Source: an uncultured Clostridia bacterium
GTDB lineage: Bacteria > Bacillota > Clostridia > Christensenellales > UBA3700
Length of the DNA stretch: 5,466 nucleotides
Assembly: GCA_947176115.1 (NCBI GenBank)
Contig: CAMWPK010000106.1
Coordinates: 1 to 5,466 of the forward strand
Direction of reading: 5' to 3'
Shown in pieces: positions 1 to 5,015 of the stretch. Position 1 is the first letter of the stretch. Each line of letters begins with the position of its first letter. Made by a program: the position numbers and the translations under genes. The notes under the pieces were generated by a model, which was given only the letters and a program-made list of their open reading frames with translations, searched no databases and was not told where the DNA came from.

Positions 1-31
1 ACGTTACAATTAAGAGTTTTTTGCTTTTCAT
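1..31 (-). CDS. Start of an unidentified minus-strand gene, truncated by the window edge
   Basis: Only the first ten codons are inside the window, reading MKSKKLLIVT. The ATG occupies 31-29. It is preceded by AAGGGG (43-38 on the minus strand) with a six-base spacing, a good ribosome binding site, and by a sigma-A-like promoter at 56-85. The lysine-rich start followed by hydrophobic residues would fit a signal peptide or a membrane protein, but ten residues are too few to decide. It lies downstream of the rplS terminator, so it appears to be a separate transcription unit. Function is unknown. The call rests on the start codon, ribosome binding site and promoter being correctly spaced together. 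Confidence 0.5.
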   Translation of the reverse strand, partial: MKSKKLLIVT

Positions 32-55
32 GGTTATCCCCTTGAAAGATATTCT

Positions 56-85
56 TTTATATTCATAATAAATGATTATTGTCAA
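56..85 (-). promoter_or_regulatory. Sigma-A-type promoter for the truncated gene at 1-31
   Basis: On the minus strand TTGACA (85-80) is a perfect -35 match and TATAAA (61-56) a close -10 match, separated by 18 bases. The expected start of transcription near 49 gives a leader of about 18 bases that just contains the ribosome binding site at 43-38. The -35 box lies inside the palindrome at 79-93. Confidence 0.65.
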
Positions 86-93
86 TTTGACAA
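79..93. promoter_or_regulatory. Possible operator: perfect palindrome over the -35 box
   Basis: TTGTCAA and TTGACAA form a perfect 7-bp dyad around a single central T. The left arm contains the minus-strand -35 hexamer, so a dimeric regulator bound here would block RNA polymerase. A dyad of this size over a promoter is typical of many transcription factors, but I cannot name the family. A chance palindrome in AT-rich DNA is possible. Confidence 0.35.
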
Positions 94-246
94 GTAGTTA
101 AATATAAATTCTTAAAATTATTATAATATTATAATATAAGTAAAGCGATACTGAAGATTATCTACTATGCTTAAATATTAAAAACCATTAAAATTATTCA
201 AAGAAAAAAATAAAATAAGACACGTCTTTGCCCAACGCCGTATAAT

Positions 247-273
247 AAAAAAACGCGCATCTTGCGATGCGCG
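247..273 (-). terminator. Intrinsic terminator of rplS
   Basis: On the minus strand a perfect 7-bp GC-rich stem (CGCGCAT/ATGCGCG, arms 273-267 and 260-254) with a six-base loop is followed directly by seven T residues (253-247). It starts about 19 bases after the rplS stop codon. This is a textbook rho-independent terminator and marks the end of the rplS transcript. Confidence 0.92.
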
Positions 274-291
274 CCAATTTTGTCGTAATAA

Positions 292-636
292 TTATTTAAC
301 GATTTCTCTAAGTCTTGCAGCCTTACCGAACTTGTTACGCAAGTAATAGAGTTTTGCTCTTCTAACTCTACCGTGACGAACGACTTTGATGCTGTCAATC
401 TTTGGTGAGTGAAGCGGGAACGTTCTCTCTACGCCGATACCGAAAGATACTCTTCTTACGGTAAAGGTCTCTCTTATGCTACCATTTTTGAAAGCAATGA
501 TTACGCCCTCAAAAGCCTGAATTCTTTCCTTGTCGCCTTCCTTAATCTTAACGTTGACTCTTACGGTGTCGCCGATTGCAAGTTCAGGAAGATCCGTACG
601 CATTCCTTCTTTTTCTACGATGTCTACAATATTCAT
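292..636 (-). CDS. rplS: 50S ribosomal protein L19 (bL19)
   Basis: Structural protein of the large ribosomal subunit, located near the interface with the 30S subunit. The 114-residue product begins MNIVDIVEKEG and carries the family hallmarks in order: GDTVRVNVKIKEG (about 23-35), the GVERTFPLHSPKI segment in the middle, and the basic VRRAKLYYLRNKFGKAARLRE tail near the C-terminus. Length is normal for the family. An in-frame ATG at 651 exists, but its codons overlap the GGAGG sequence (648-644) that sits eight bases before the ATG at 636, so I take 636 as the start. It stands alone between its own promoter (726-754) and terminator (247-273). In most Firmicutes rplS directly follows trmD; here it lies after yraN, about 2.4 kb from trmD. 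The 5' leader may carry autogenous control. Confidence 0.97.
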   Translation of the reverse strand: MNIVDIVEKEGMRTDLPELAIGDTVRVNVKIKEGDKERIQAFEGVIIAFKNGSIRETFTVRRVSFGIGVERTFPLHSPKIDSIKVVRHGRVRRAKLYYLRNKFGKAARLREIVK

Positions 637-719
637 TTGACTTACCTCCATTTTTGAAACGAAATATTCTTGTACGGTCTGGGATTATATCCGACAGAGG
701 AATATCCGAAGTCATTGAC
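637..719 (-). promoter_or_regulatory. Structured 5' leader of rplS, possible L19 autoregulatory leader
   Basis: The predicted transcript starts near 719 and has about 83 leader bases. On the minus strand 698-678 can fold as TCTG-(TC)-GGAT-ATA-ATCC-CAGA, eight base pairs with a two-base bulge. A small stem AGTC/GACT lies at 720-710, at the predicted start site. The word TCGGATAT occurs twice, at 709-702 and 694-687, exactly 15 bases apart. Firmicutes rplS genes are known to carry an L19 leader thought to bind the protein itself. The location fits, but I could not match a covariance model by eye. The last part holds the ribosome binding site GGAGG (648-644). Confidence 0.4.
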
Positions 720-725
720 TAGACT

Positions 726-754
726 ATTCTATCATTAAAAAAAACTTTATGCAA
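726..754 (-). promoter_or_regulatory. Promoter of rplS
   Basis: On the minus strand the -10 box TAGAAT (731-726) is preceded by TGA, giving an extended -10 (TGn). It is separated by 17 bases from TTGCAT (754-749), a partial -35 match. Spacing is ideal. The position explains how rplS is expressed although it is 271 bases away from the preceding yraN. Confidence 0.75.
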
Positions 755-813
755 GCGTTTTTTATAGTATTTTCGCATATTTTTATAAAATATTTGGTGT
801 TTGTAAAAGGATT

Positions 814-842
814 GAGATTTCTCCGCTTCGGTCGAAATGACA
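814..842. repeat. Dispersed imperfect-palindrome repeat, copy 1 (yraN-rplS spacer)
   Basis: On the plus strand the 29 bases start GAGATTTCTCC and end GGTCGAAATGACA. This is the shortest of the three copies in the window. The arms pair as ATTTC/GAAAT and CCG/CGG around a CTT loop, with a small internal loop, so it can form a hairpin on either strand. The 3' end is the same as in the copies at 3818 and 4979; only the middle differs in length. It resembles short intergenic repeats scattered through many bacterial genomes. Its family name is not known to me. Confidence 0.8.
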
Positions 843-849
843 TTAATTT

Positions 850-901
850 GATCGCAATGCGTTCTTTTAATTGCTGATCAGGCAAAAAGACGATATACGC
901 G
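850..901. other. Inverted repeat and CGATATACGCG word in the yraN-rplS spacer
   Basis: GATCGCAAT (850-858) and ATTGCTGATC (870-879) form a nine-pair stem with one bulged T and an 11-base loop. Then CGATATACGCG (891-901) is identical to 5142-5152 after ffh. Both copies of the word lie a few bases downstream, in transcription sense, of a stop codon and are followed by the dispersed repeat. There is no T-tract after the stem, so it is not a convincing terminator. It may be a shortened relative of the element at 5016-5156. Confidence 0.4.
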
Positions 902-907
902 CTCAAG

Positions 908-1252
908 TCACATTGTGAAGGCATGCTTTGTATGCGTCACCTCTCCGCGAAGTATCTCTATCACGTCAAATCTACACAGACTGTTATACTTTTTCTTTGA
1001 CGACAAATACCACTGCGCCGTTCTGATAATGCTATGTACCTTATGCGGAGTAATACTCTCTATCGGCTGACCGAACTTGGTATTTTCTCTTGCCTTTACT
1101 TCAATAAAAACGATAGTATCTTTGTCTTTCGCAATAATATCTATCTCCCCCACTTTTGTATTGAAATTGCGTTCTATGATTAGATAACCTTGTTTTTTAA
1201 GATACTCTACGGCAGTATTTTCGCCCTCTATACCCGACTTCCTATTGTTCAT
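908..1252 (-). CDS. yraN: YraN family protein (UPF0102), predicted nuclease fold
   Basis: A 114-residue protein of the UPF0102 family, which has a restriction-endonuclease-like (PD-(D/E)XK) fold and no firmly established role. Visible hallmarks are the N-terminal GxxGExxAxxYLxxxGY pattern (residues about 7-23, Glu10), the core GEIDIIAKD with Asp38, and FIEVKAR with Glu51 and Lys53, which together match the nuclease active-site arrangement. The end, DVIEI...HTKHAF, is typical of the family, so the gene is complete. The ATG at 1252 lies two bases after the rnhB stop, and AGGA in the last rnhB codons serves as the ribosome binding site. Pairing of rnhB with yraN is common and has led to suggestions of a DNA repair or recombination role; this is inference. 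Confidence 0.93.
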   Translation of the reverse strand: MNNRKSGIEGENTAVEYLKKQGYLIIERNFNTKVGEIDIIAKDKDTIVFIEVKARENTKFGQPIESITPHKVHSIIRTAQWYLSSKKKYNSLCRFDVIEILRGEVTHTKHAFTM

Positions 1253-1254
1253 TA

Positions 1255-1887
1255 CTATCCTTCTTTTACAAAGTTCTTAATAAAACTTTTGCGATGTATT
1301 GGGCAAGCGCCTACGCTTTTCAACGCTTCAATATGCTTCGCCGAGCCGTACCCCTTATTTGACGCAAAGTCATACTGAGGATATTTTTCGCTCATCTCAA
1401 CCATGTATCTATCCCTAGTTACCTTAGCGACAATAGACGCGCAAGCGATTGAATAACTCTTGGCATCGCCCTTTATAATCGGCTCTATTGGGTACTTGCA
1501 ATCAAGATTTACGGCGTCAATAAGTACGACGTCGGGAGAAATCTCCATACCGTCTATAGCCCTTTGCATACAAGATTTAGTAGCTTGTAAAATATTGACT
1601 TCGTCAATTACTTTTTCGTCCGCCCACTCTATTTTACACGAAATAGCTTTTTGCATGATTTTATCGTATAAAATCTCTCTGTTTTTCTCGCTGACTTTCT
1701 TTGAATCGTTGACGCCTTGAATAATATCTTCGTCGCCGAGTGGCATTATCACGCAAGCCACGACGACAGGTCCTGCCAACGGTCCTCTGCCCACTTCATC
1801 AACACCGGCAATATATTTTTTACCCATATCGAGATATTTTTTCTCAAATTCAAGCATTGTAAAAGTATCGTGTTTAGTCCTTGCCAT
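1255..1887 (-). CDS. rnhB: Ribonuclease HII
   Basis: Cleaves RNA in RNA-DNA hybrids and removes single ribonucleotides misincorporated into DNA, using two divalent metal ions. The 210-residue product carries AGVDEVGRGPLAGPVV near residues 27-42 with catalytic Asp30 and Glu31 and the GRG loop that senses the ribonucleotide, VLIDAV with Asp124, and ASIVAKVTRDR with Asp159. The DEDD quartet is therefore complete. I place the start at the ATG 1887-1885 because AAAGGA lies just before it at good spacing. A TTG at 1914 would add nine residues but has no ribosome binding site. The gene begins 37 bases after rbgA ends and reads directly into yraN with a two-base gap, so it is an internal gene of the trmD-to-yraN unit. 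Confidence 0.96.
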   Translation of the reverse strand: MARTKHDTFTMLEFEKKYLDMGKKYIAGVDEVGRGPLAGPVVVACVIMPLGDEDIIQGVNDSKKVSEKNREILYDKIMQKAISCKIEWADEKVIDEVNILQATKSCMQRAIDGMEISPDVVLIDAVNLDCKYPIEPIIKGDAKSYSIACASIVAKVTRDRYMVEMSEKYPQYDFASNKGYGSAKHIEALKSVGACPIHRKSFIKNFVKEG

Positions 1888-1924
1888 AGTTTTTCCTTTG
1901 TTCGTTTTGGTCAACTTAAATTTA

Positions 1925-2770
1925 TCAATTAACCGGATAGTCGAGCATTATTTTGCCCAACTTCTGACTCTTAAAATCGTTTACGATAGCCTTTGCCGTA
2001 CGGTCGTAATCGTATCCCTTTTTGCCAAGCAAATAACCTCTGCTCTTGGCTATGTCGTCAAAAACGACTACCATATCGTCGTCGATTTTTTCTATCTTAT
2101 ATCGCTCGCAAAAAGCCTTAGGACAATGCTCTTTGCAATACTTGATTATCTCTATCGCTAAGTCGTCAAGATGCAATATATCTTCCTTTATTGAGCCGAT
2201 AAATGCAAGATGCAATGCCTTTTGCTGATCCTCAAAAGCAGGCGGTAGCGCGCCCGGAGTATCGAGAAGTTCTATACCCTCGGCAAGACTTACCCACTGT
2301 TTGCCCCTTGTCACGCCGGGACGATTGCCAACTATCGTTCTCTTATCCTTGCAAAGGCAGTTGATAAGCGTTGACTTCCCCGTGTTGGGTACGCCGACAA
2401 CCATTGCCCTTATACTCTTCTTTGCTCCCTTTTGCGCATAACGCTCAAGCATCTCGGCGTTGATAATACGTAATTTGTCTATGATTTGATTGCGTTGTCT
2501 ACCGCTGATATTGTCGGCTACGACAAAGTTTTTACCTGCTTTGTTGAAGTATTCTATCCAAGTCTTGACGTCCTTTTGTTCTACAAGGTCGCTTTTTGTA
2601 AGAATATATAAAATAGGCTTGTCCTTTATCAAATCGTCAAACTTTGGGTTAATACACGACGCTACGGCTCTGCAATCAAGGACGTATATCACGCAATCTA
2701 CTTGCTTGACAGCCTCTTGCATCATACGCATAGCCTTGGTCATATGTCCGGGATACCATTGAATATGCAT
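1925..2770 (-). CDS. rbgA: Ribosome biogenesis GTPase RbgA (YlqF)
   Basis: Circularly permuted GTPase needed for late maturation of the 50S subunit in Gram-positive bacteria; its GTPase is stimulated by the ribosome. The 281-residue length matches the family. The G motifs come in permuted order: G4 as TKSD (58-61; usual form NKxD), G5-like ISG (88-90), G1 GVPNTGKST (126-134), G2 region RPGVT (150-154), G3 DTPG (170-173). The N-terminal WYPGHM contains His9, the residue implicated in catalysis in B. subtilis. The C-terminal alpha-helical ribosome-binding domain follows from about 178. The start ATG shares one base with the stop of the preceding gene (TAATG), with AGGGGG just upstream, so translation is probably coupled. 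The gene ends with TGA, showing the standard code. Confidence 0.97.
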   Translation of the reverse strand: MHIQWYPGHMTKAMRMMQEAVKQVDCVIYVLDCRAVASCINPKFDDLIKDKPILYILTKSDLVEQKDVKTWIEYFNKAGKNFVVADNISGRQRNQIIDKLRIINAEMLERYAQKGAKKSIRAMVVGVPNTGKSTLINCLCKDKRTIVGNRPGVTRGKQWVSLAEGIELLDTPGALPPAFEDQQKALHLAFIGSIKEDILHLDDLAIEIIKYCKEHCPKAFCERYKIEKIDDDMVVVFDDIAKSRGYLLGKKGYDYDRTAKAIVNDFKSQKLGKIMLDYPVN

Positions 2771-3072
2771 TAGTATCCCCCTTCCTCAAACATCTTGTCG
2801 TATAGATCGAATACTTCAAAGATAATATTATCGTCAGTGATTTCGTCAAGTTTTTGACGCTTCTCGTCAACCTCAAAAACCAAACCTGCATTCTCAATAT
2901 TGCCTGAGTCATAATCCTCTTTGCGTACCAATATAGCGTACAATCTCTTGTCGTATGGAATTAAAGCCATTTGTTCATAGGCGTGTATAGAACCGTCCTT
3001 ATCGCTTTTTAGATATATAGTTTCGTCATTTGCTTCGTCAAGCAACTGTTCTATCGCATTCTTGTACACCAT
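2770..3072 (-). CDS. DUF1292 family protein of unknown function
   Basis: A 100-residue acidic protein without signal peptide or membrane segment. The pattern YEQMALIPYDKRLYAIL (about 32-48), then LVFEVDE (64-70) and ITDDNIIFEVFDLYDKMFEE near the C-terminus, matches the layout of DUF1292 (YrzB-like) proteins: a small beta-rich body and an acidic C-terminal helix. Their biochemical role is unknown. The gene starts two bases after the trmD stop, with AAAGGAG in the last trmD codons as ribosome binding site, and its stop overlaps the rbgA start. It occupies the position where rplS lies in many Firmicutes. DUF1292 genes are more often seen near ruvX, so the location is unusual. Family assignment is by eye and fairly but not fully certain. 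Confidence 0.75.
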   Translation of the reverse strand: MVYKNAIEQLLDEANDETIYLKSDKDGSIHAYEQMALIPYDKRLYAILVRKEDYDSGNIENAGLVFEVDEKRQKLDEITDDNIIFEVFDLYDKMFEEGGY

Positions 3073-3074
3073 AA

Positions 3075-3797
3075 CTACTCTCCTTTCTTGCCCTTTGGCT
3101 TTTGTTTGTCCTCAAGCGTCGGCAATATCTTCTGATATAAATCCTCTCGTCTTTGTCGAGTGATTTCCAATTGTTGTTGATATCTCCACTTGGCTATTTC
3201 AGCGTGATTACCGCCAAGCAAAACTTCAGGAACCGCCCTGCCCTCAAATACAGCGGGACGGGTATATTGCGGATACTCCAAAAGTCCGCTGGCAAAACTC
3301 TCTTCGCTTGTAGATTCGCTACTGCCAAGCACTCCGTCGATATACCTACTGACGGCGTTGATAAGTACCATTGCAGGCAGTTCTCCGCCCGTCAAAACGT
3401 AGTCGCCAATGGATATTTCTTCGTCAATATCCATTTCGATTATCCGCTCGTCAATACCCTCGTAACTTCCGCATACAAGCAATAATTCCTGCTCTTTTGC
3501 AAGTCTTTCGACAATCTCTTGATTGAGCGTAGCGCCTTTGGGTGAGAGGTATATTCTCTTAGCTTTATGCTCGCCATCTAATGCCAAAATCGTGTCGTGC
3601 AAAGGTTGAGGAGTCATGACCATACCTGCGCCACCACCAAAAGGTGCGTCGTCAGTCTTTTTATGCTTGTCCGTCGAGTAATCGCGAATATTGGCAATCT
3701 GCAAGTCAAGCAAACCTTTTTGTTTTGCCTTTCCAAGTATGCCTATATCGAGAGTGGAAAACATCTCGGGAAAAATTGTCGCAACTTTGATTTTCAT
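3075..3797 (-). CDS. trmD: tRNA (guanine-37-N1)-methyltransferase
   Basis: Transfers a methyl group from S-adenosylmethionine to N1 of G37, next to the anticodon, which prevents +1 frameshifting. It acts as a SPOUT-fold homodimer with a deep trefoil knot. The 240-residue product shows TIFPEMF (7-13), DDAPFGGGAGMVM (49-61), IYLSPKG (82-88), VCGSYEGIDER (108-118) and IGDYVLTGGELPAM (130-143), the knot and cofactor-binding segments. Arg151 corresponds to E. coli Arg154. The E. coli catalytic Asp169 (in EDSF) aligns with Glu166 (EESF), a conservative change. EYPQYTRP and GNHAEIAKWR follow, then a basic tail. The ATG has no visible ribosome binding site, but the N-terminus matches the family, so the start is sound. 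The gene follows a terminator and a repeat and opens the cluster that runs to yraN. Confidence 0.97.
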   Translation of the reverse strand: MKIKVATIFPEMFSTLDIGILGKAKQKGLLDLQIANIRDYSTDKHKKTDDAPFGGGAGMVMTPQPLHDTILALDGEHKAKRIYLSPKGATLNQEIVERLAKEQELLLVCGSYEGIDERIIEMDIDEEISIGDYVLTGGELPAMVLINAVSRYIDGVLGSSESTSEESFASGLLEYPQYTRPAVFEGRAVPEVLLGGNHAEIAKWRYQQQLEITRQRREDLYQKILPTLEDKQKPKGKKGE

Positions 3798-3817
3798 TTT
3801 TGTAATTTAATATTGTA

Positions 3818-3856
3818 GAGATTTCTCCACGTCGCTTCGCTTTGGTCGAAATGACA
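3818..3856. repeat. Dispersed imperfect-palindrome repeat, copy 2 (rimM-trmD spacer)
   Basis: Starts GAGATTTCTCC and ends GGTCGAAATGACA on the plus strand, as in copy 1, but has about ten extra bases in the middle (ACGTCGCTTCGCTTT between the CC and GG arms). The ATTTC/GAAAT arms are intact. It fills much of the spacer between the rimM terminator and trmD and has the same orientation as the other two copies. Confidence 0.8.
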
Positions 3857-3876
3857 TATTAGATAATACGTTTAAT

Positions 3877-3898
3877 AAAAAATCGGGATATACCCGAC
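3877..3898 (-). terminator. Intrinsic terminator after rimM
   Basis: On the minus strand TCGGG-TATAT-CCCGA (3897-3883), extendable by one G-T pair, is followed at once by six T residues (3882-3877). It begins three bases after the rimM stop codon. The stem is short but GC-rich, and the U-tract is clean. It should end or reduce transcription of the rpsP-khpA-rimM unit before trmD. Confidence 0.82.
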
Positions 3899-3900
3899 AT

Positions 3901-4404
3901 TTATTCTTCATACACTACTAAATCATTCCATGCGTCTTTGTCGAGCAAAATTTTCTTATTCTCGACGTCTACTTGCTTAAGTATACGCTCGATTGCAGGT
4001 ATCATAGCGTTGCCTTTAGGAGTTGATATTACGTATACATCGGCTGAGCCGTATTGCAATACGTCTTTTAACTTACCTTCTCTCTCGTCGCCTACGTACA
4101 CTTCACAGCCGACTACGTCAACTATAAAATACCTGTCCTTTGGCAAGACGGTAGCATCCTTTCGCTCTATCTGAATTTCTTTATTTCTCAAAAGTTCTGC
4201 GCTATTGCGGTCATCAATACCCTCAAAAGTCATAAAAATACCGTTGGGCAATATTCTTACGCCTTTGACTGCGTAAGCCTTGCCGTCGATATATACGCCT
4301 TTGAGCTTTTTGAATCTGTTGGCATCGTCAGTCAAAGGAGATATTTTGACTTCCCCTTTGACGCCTTGCGCTTTTGAGATATATCCGATAGTAAGTCTAT
4401 CCAT
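3901..4404 (-). CDS. rimM: Ribosome maturation factor RimM
   Basis: Assists assembly of the 30S head domain and maturation of 16S rRNA; it binds ribosomal protein S19. The 167-residue product has the N-terminal RimM beta-barrel (about 1-85) with GYISKAQGVKGEVKI (7-21) and the PRC-barrel domain (about 90-155) with YFIVDVVGCEVY (92-103), LQYGSADVYVI (116-126) and the IPAI segment (135-138). Length is normal. The start ATG shares its A with the TAA stop of khpA (TAATG), with no strong ribosome binding site of its own, so translation is probably coupled to khpA. In many genomes rimM is followed directly by trmD; here a terminator and a repeat separate them. Confidence 0.96.
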   Translation of the reverse strand: MDRLTIGYISKAQGVKGEVKISPLTDDANRFKKLKGVYIDGKAYAVKGVRILPNGIFMTFEGIDDRNSAELLRNKEIQIERKDATVLPKDRYFIVDVVGCEVYVGDEREGKLKDVLQYGSADVYVISTPKGNAMIPAIERILKQVDVENKKILLDKDAWNDLVVYEE

Positions 4405-4637
4405 TACTTTTCGATAATTTCTACGGATACCTTACGGCTATCTTTACCGCTACCTGCCTTGACAATCGTGCGGATAGCCTTGGCAATTCTGCCCTGCTTG
4501 CCGATTATCTTGCCAATCTCTTCTTTTTCTGCATAGATATTGATTACCGTAATACCGTCCTCAACTTGCGACTTAACTTCAAAAGCCTCTTTGTTGTCAA
4601 CGAGTTCGTTTACGATAAATCTTACCAACTCTTCCAT
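4404..4637 (-). CDS. khpA: KH domain RNA-binding protein KhpA
   Basis: Small RNA-binding protein that in other Firmicutes pairs with KhpB (EloR/Jag) and affects cell elongation and division through RNA control. The 77 residues form a single type II KH domain. The RNA-binding loop IIGKQGRIAKAIRTIV (about 44-59) has GKQG at 46-49, the GxxG signature, and the ending VSVEIIEK is typical. AGAGGA (4647-4642) is the ribosome binding site, and the gene starts 11 bases after rpsP stops. The position between rpsP and rimM is the classical one in Firmicutes. The partner gene khpB is not in the window. Confidence 0.95.
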   Translation of the reverse strand: MEELVRFIVNELVDNKEAFEVKSQVEDGITVINIYAEKEEIGKIIGKQGRIAKAIRTIVKAGSGKDSRKVSVEIIEK

Positions 4638-4648
4638 GATATCCTCTA

Positions 4649-4894
4649 TTACTTAATGATATTTTCTTTCTTCAAAAGACCTCTAACCGTATCGGTAGGT
4701 TGAGCGCCTACGCCAAGCCAATATGTAGCCTTTTCGCTGTCAATCTTAACTTCTGCAGGATTCTTAGTAGCGTCATAATATCCGATATTGTCAAGATATT
4801 GTCCATCTCTTGCCTTTCTGCTGTCGATTGCTACGATACGATAGAACGGGGTCTTCTTTGCGCCCATTCTTGTAAGTCTGAGTTTTACTGCCAT
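4649..4894 (-). CDS. rpsP: 30S ribosomal protein S16 (bS16)
   Basis: Structural protein of the small subunit that binds 16S rRNA early in assembly. The 81-residue product begins MAVKLRLTRMGAKKTPFYRIV and contains the family signature through AIDSRKARDGQYLDNIGYYD, then a YWLGVGAQPTDTVRGLLKK end typical of bS16. Length is normal. AAAGGAG with the GGAG at 4906-4903 and an eight-base spacing is a strong ribosome binding site. It opens the rpsP-khpA-rimM unit, preceded by a probable promoter about 30 bases upstream. The 260-base gap to ffh suggests that the unit does not depend solely on readthrough from ffh. Confidence 0.98.
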   Translation of the reverse strand: MAVKLRLTRMGAKKTPFYRIVAIDSRKARDGQYLDNIGYYDATKNPAEVKIDSEKATYWLGVGAQPTDTVRGLLKKENIIK

Positions 4895-4914
4895 TTTTGT
4901 TTCTCCTTTTTTCG

Positions 4915-4935
4915 TACGACAATATTATAGTCGTA
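4915..4935 (-). promoter_or_regulatory. Probable rpsP promoter -10 box inside a dyad
   Basis: On the minus strand a perfect -10 hexamer TATAAT (4929-4924) lies in the nine-base centre of a perfect inverted repeat, TACGAC/GTCGTA (arms 4935-4930 and 4920-4915). A start near 4917 would give a leader of about 22 bases carrying the rpsP ribosome binding site. No good -35 hexamer is found at 16-18 bases; TTGAAA (4965-4960) is too far away. The dyad could bind a regulator or be chance. The promoter is likely but incomplete by eye. Confidence 0.45.
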
Positions 4936-4978
4936 TTTTTTGTATATAATATTTTTTGTTTTCAATTTATATTGATTT

Positions 4979-5015
4979 AGATTTCTCCGCTTCGCTACGC
5001 TACGGTCGAAATGAC
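4979..5015. repeat. Dispersed imperfect-palindrome repeat, copy 3 (ffh-rpsP spacer)
   Basis: Begins AGATTTCTCCGCTTCG and ends GGTCGAAATGAC on the plus strand. The ATTTC/GAAAT and CCG/CGG arms are as in copy 1, but the loop is longer and contains a short tandem CGCTA CGCTA motif. It abuts the GC-rich element at 5016-5156 and lies upstream of the rpsP promoter region. Same orientation as copies 1 and 2. Confidence 0.8.

Noticed and set aside
87..118. Plus-strand promoter using TTGACA at 87-92
   Set aside because: No -10 box at 16-18 bases and no plus-strand gene downstream. The hexamer is explained by the palindrome with the minus-strand -35 box.
217..228. Second terminator downstream of rplS (AAGAC/GTCTT)
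   Set aside because: The stem has only five pairs around two bases and would be weak. The strong terminator at 247-273 already ends the transcript.
637..651. ATG at 651 as the rplS start
   Set aside because: The GGAGG that forms the ribosome binding site for the ATG at 636 lies within these codons, and bL19 proteins normally begin at MNIVDI.
850..879. Stem-loop after yraN as an intrinsic terminator
   Set aside because: On the minus strand no T-tract follows the stem, and the stem has a bulge and an 11-base loop.
724..924. Minus-strand open frame of 66 codons across the yraN-rplS spacer
   Set aside because: It reads through the dispersed repeat and the rplS promoter, has no ribosome binding site, and its product resembles no protein family.
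1888..1914. TTG codon at 1914 as the rnhB start
   Set aside because: It has no ribosome binding site, whereas the ATG at 1887 has AAAGGA at ideal distance. The extra nine residues are not typical of RNase HII.
3153..3485. Plus-strand open frame of 110 codons opposite trmD
   Set aside because: It lies wholly antisense to a well-supported gene, and shows no domain pattern. The same applies to the other plus-strand frames.
4915..4941. Plus-strand terminator (stem TACGAC/GTCGTA followed by six T)
   Set aside because: No plus-strand gene leads into it, and the minus-strand -10 box lies in the loop, which favours a promoter-associated dyad.
814..5015. CRISPR-like array formed by the three repeats
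   Set aside because: The copies are more than 1 kb apart, vary in length and have no regular spacers or cas genes.
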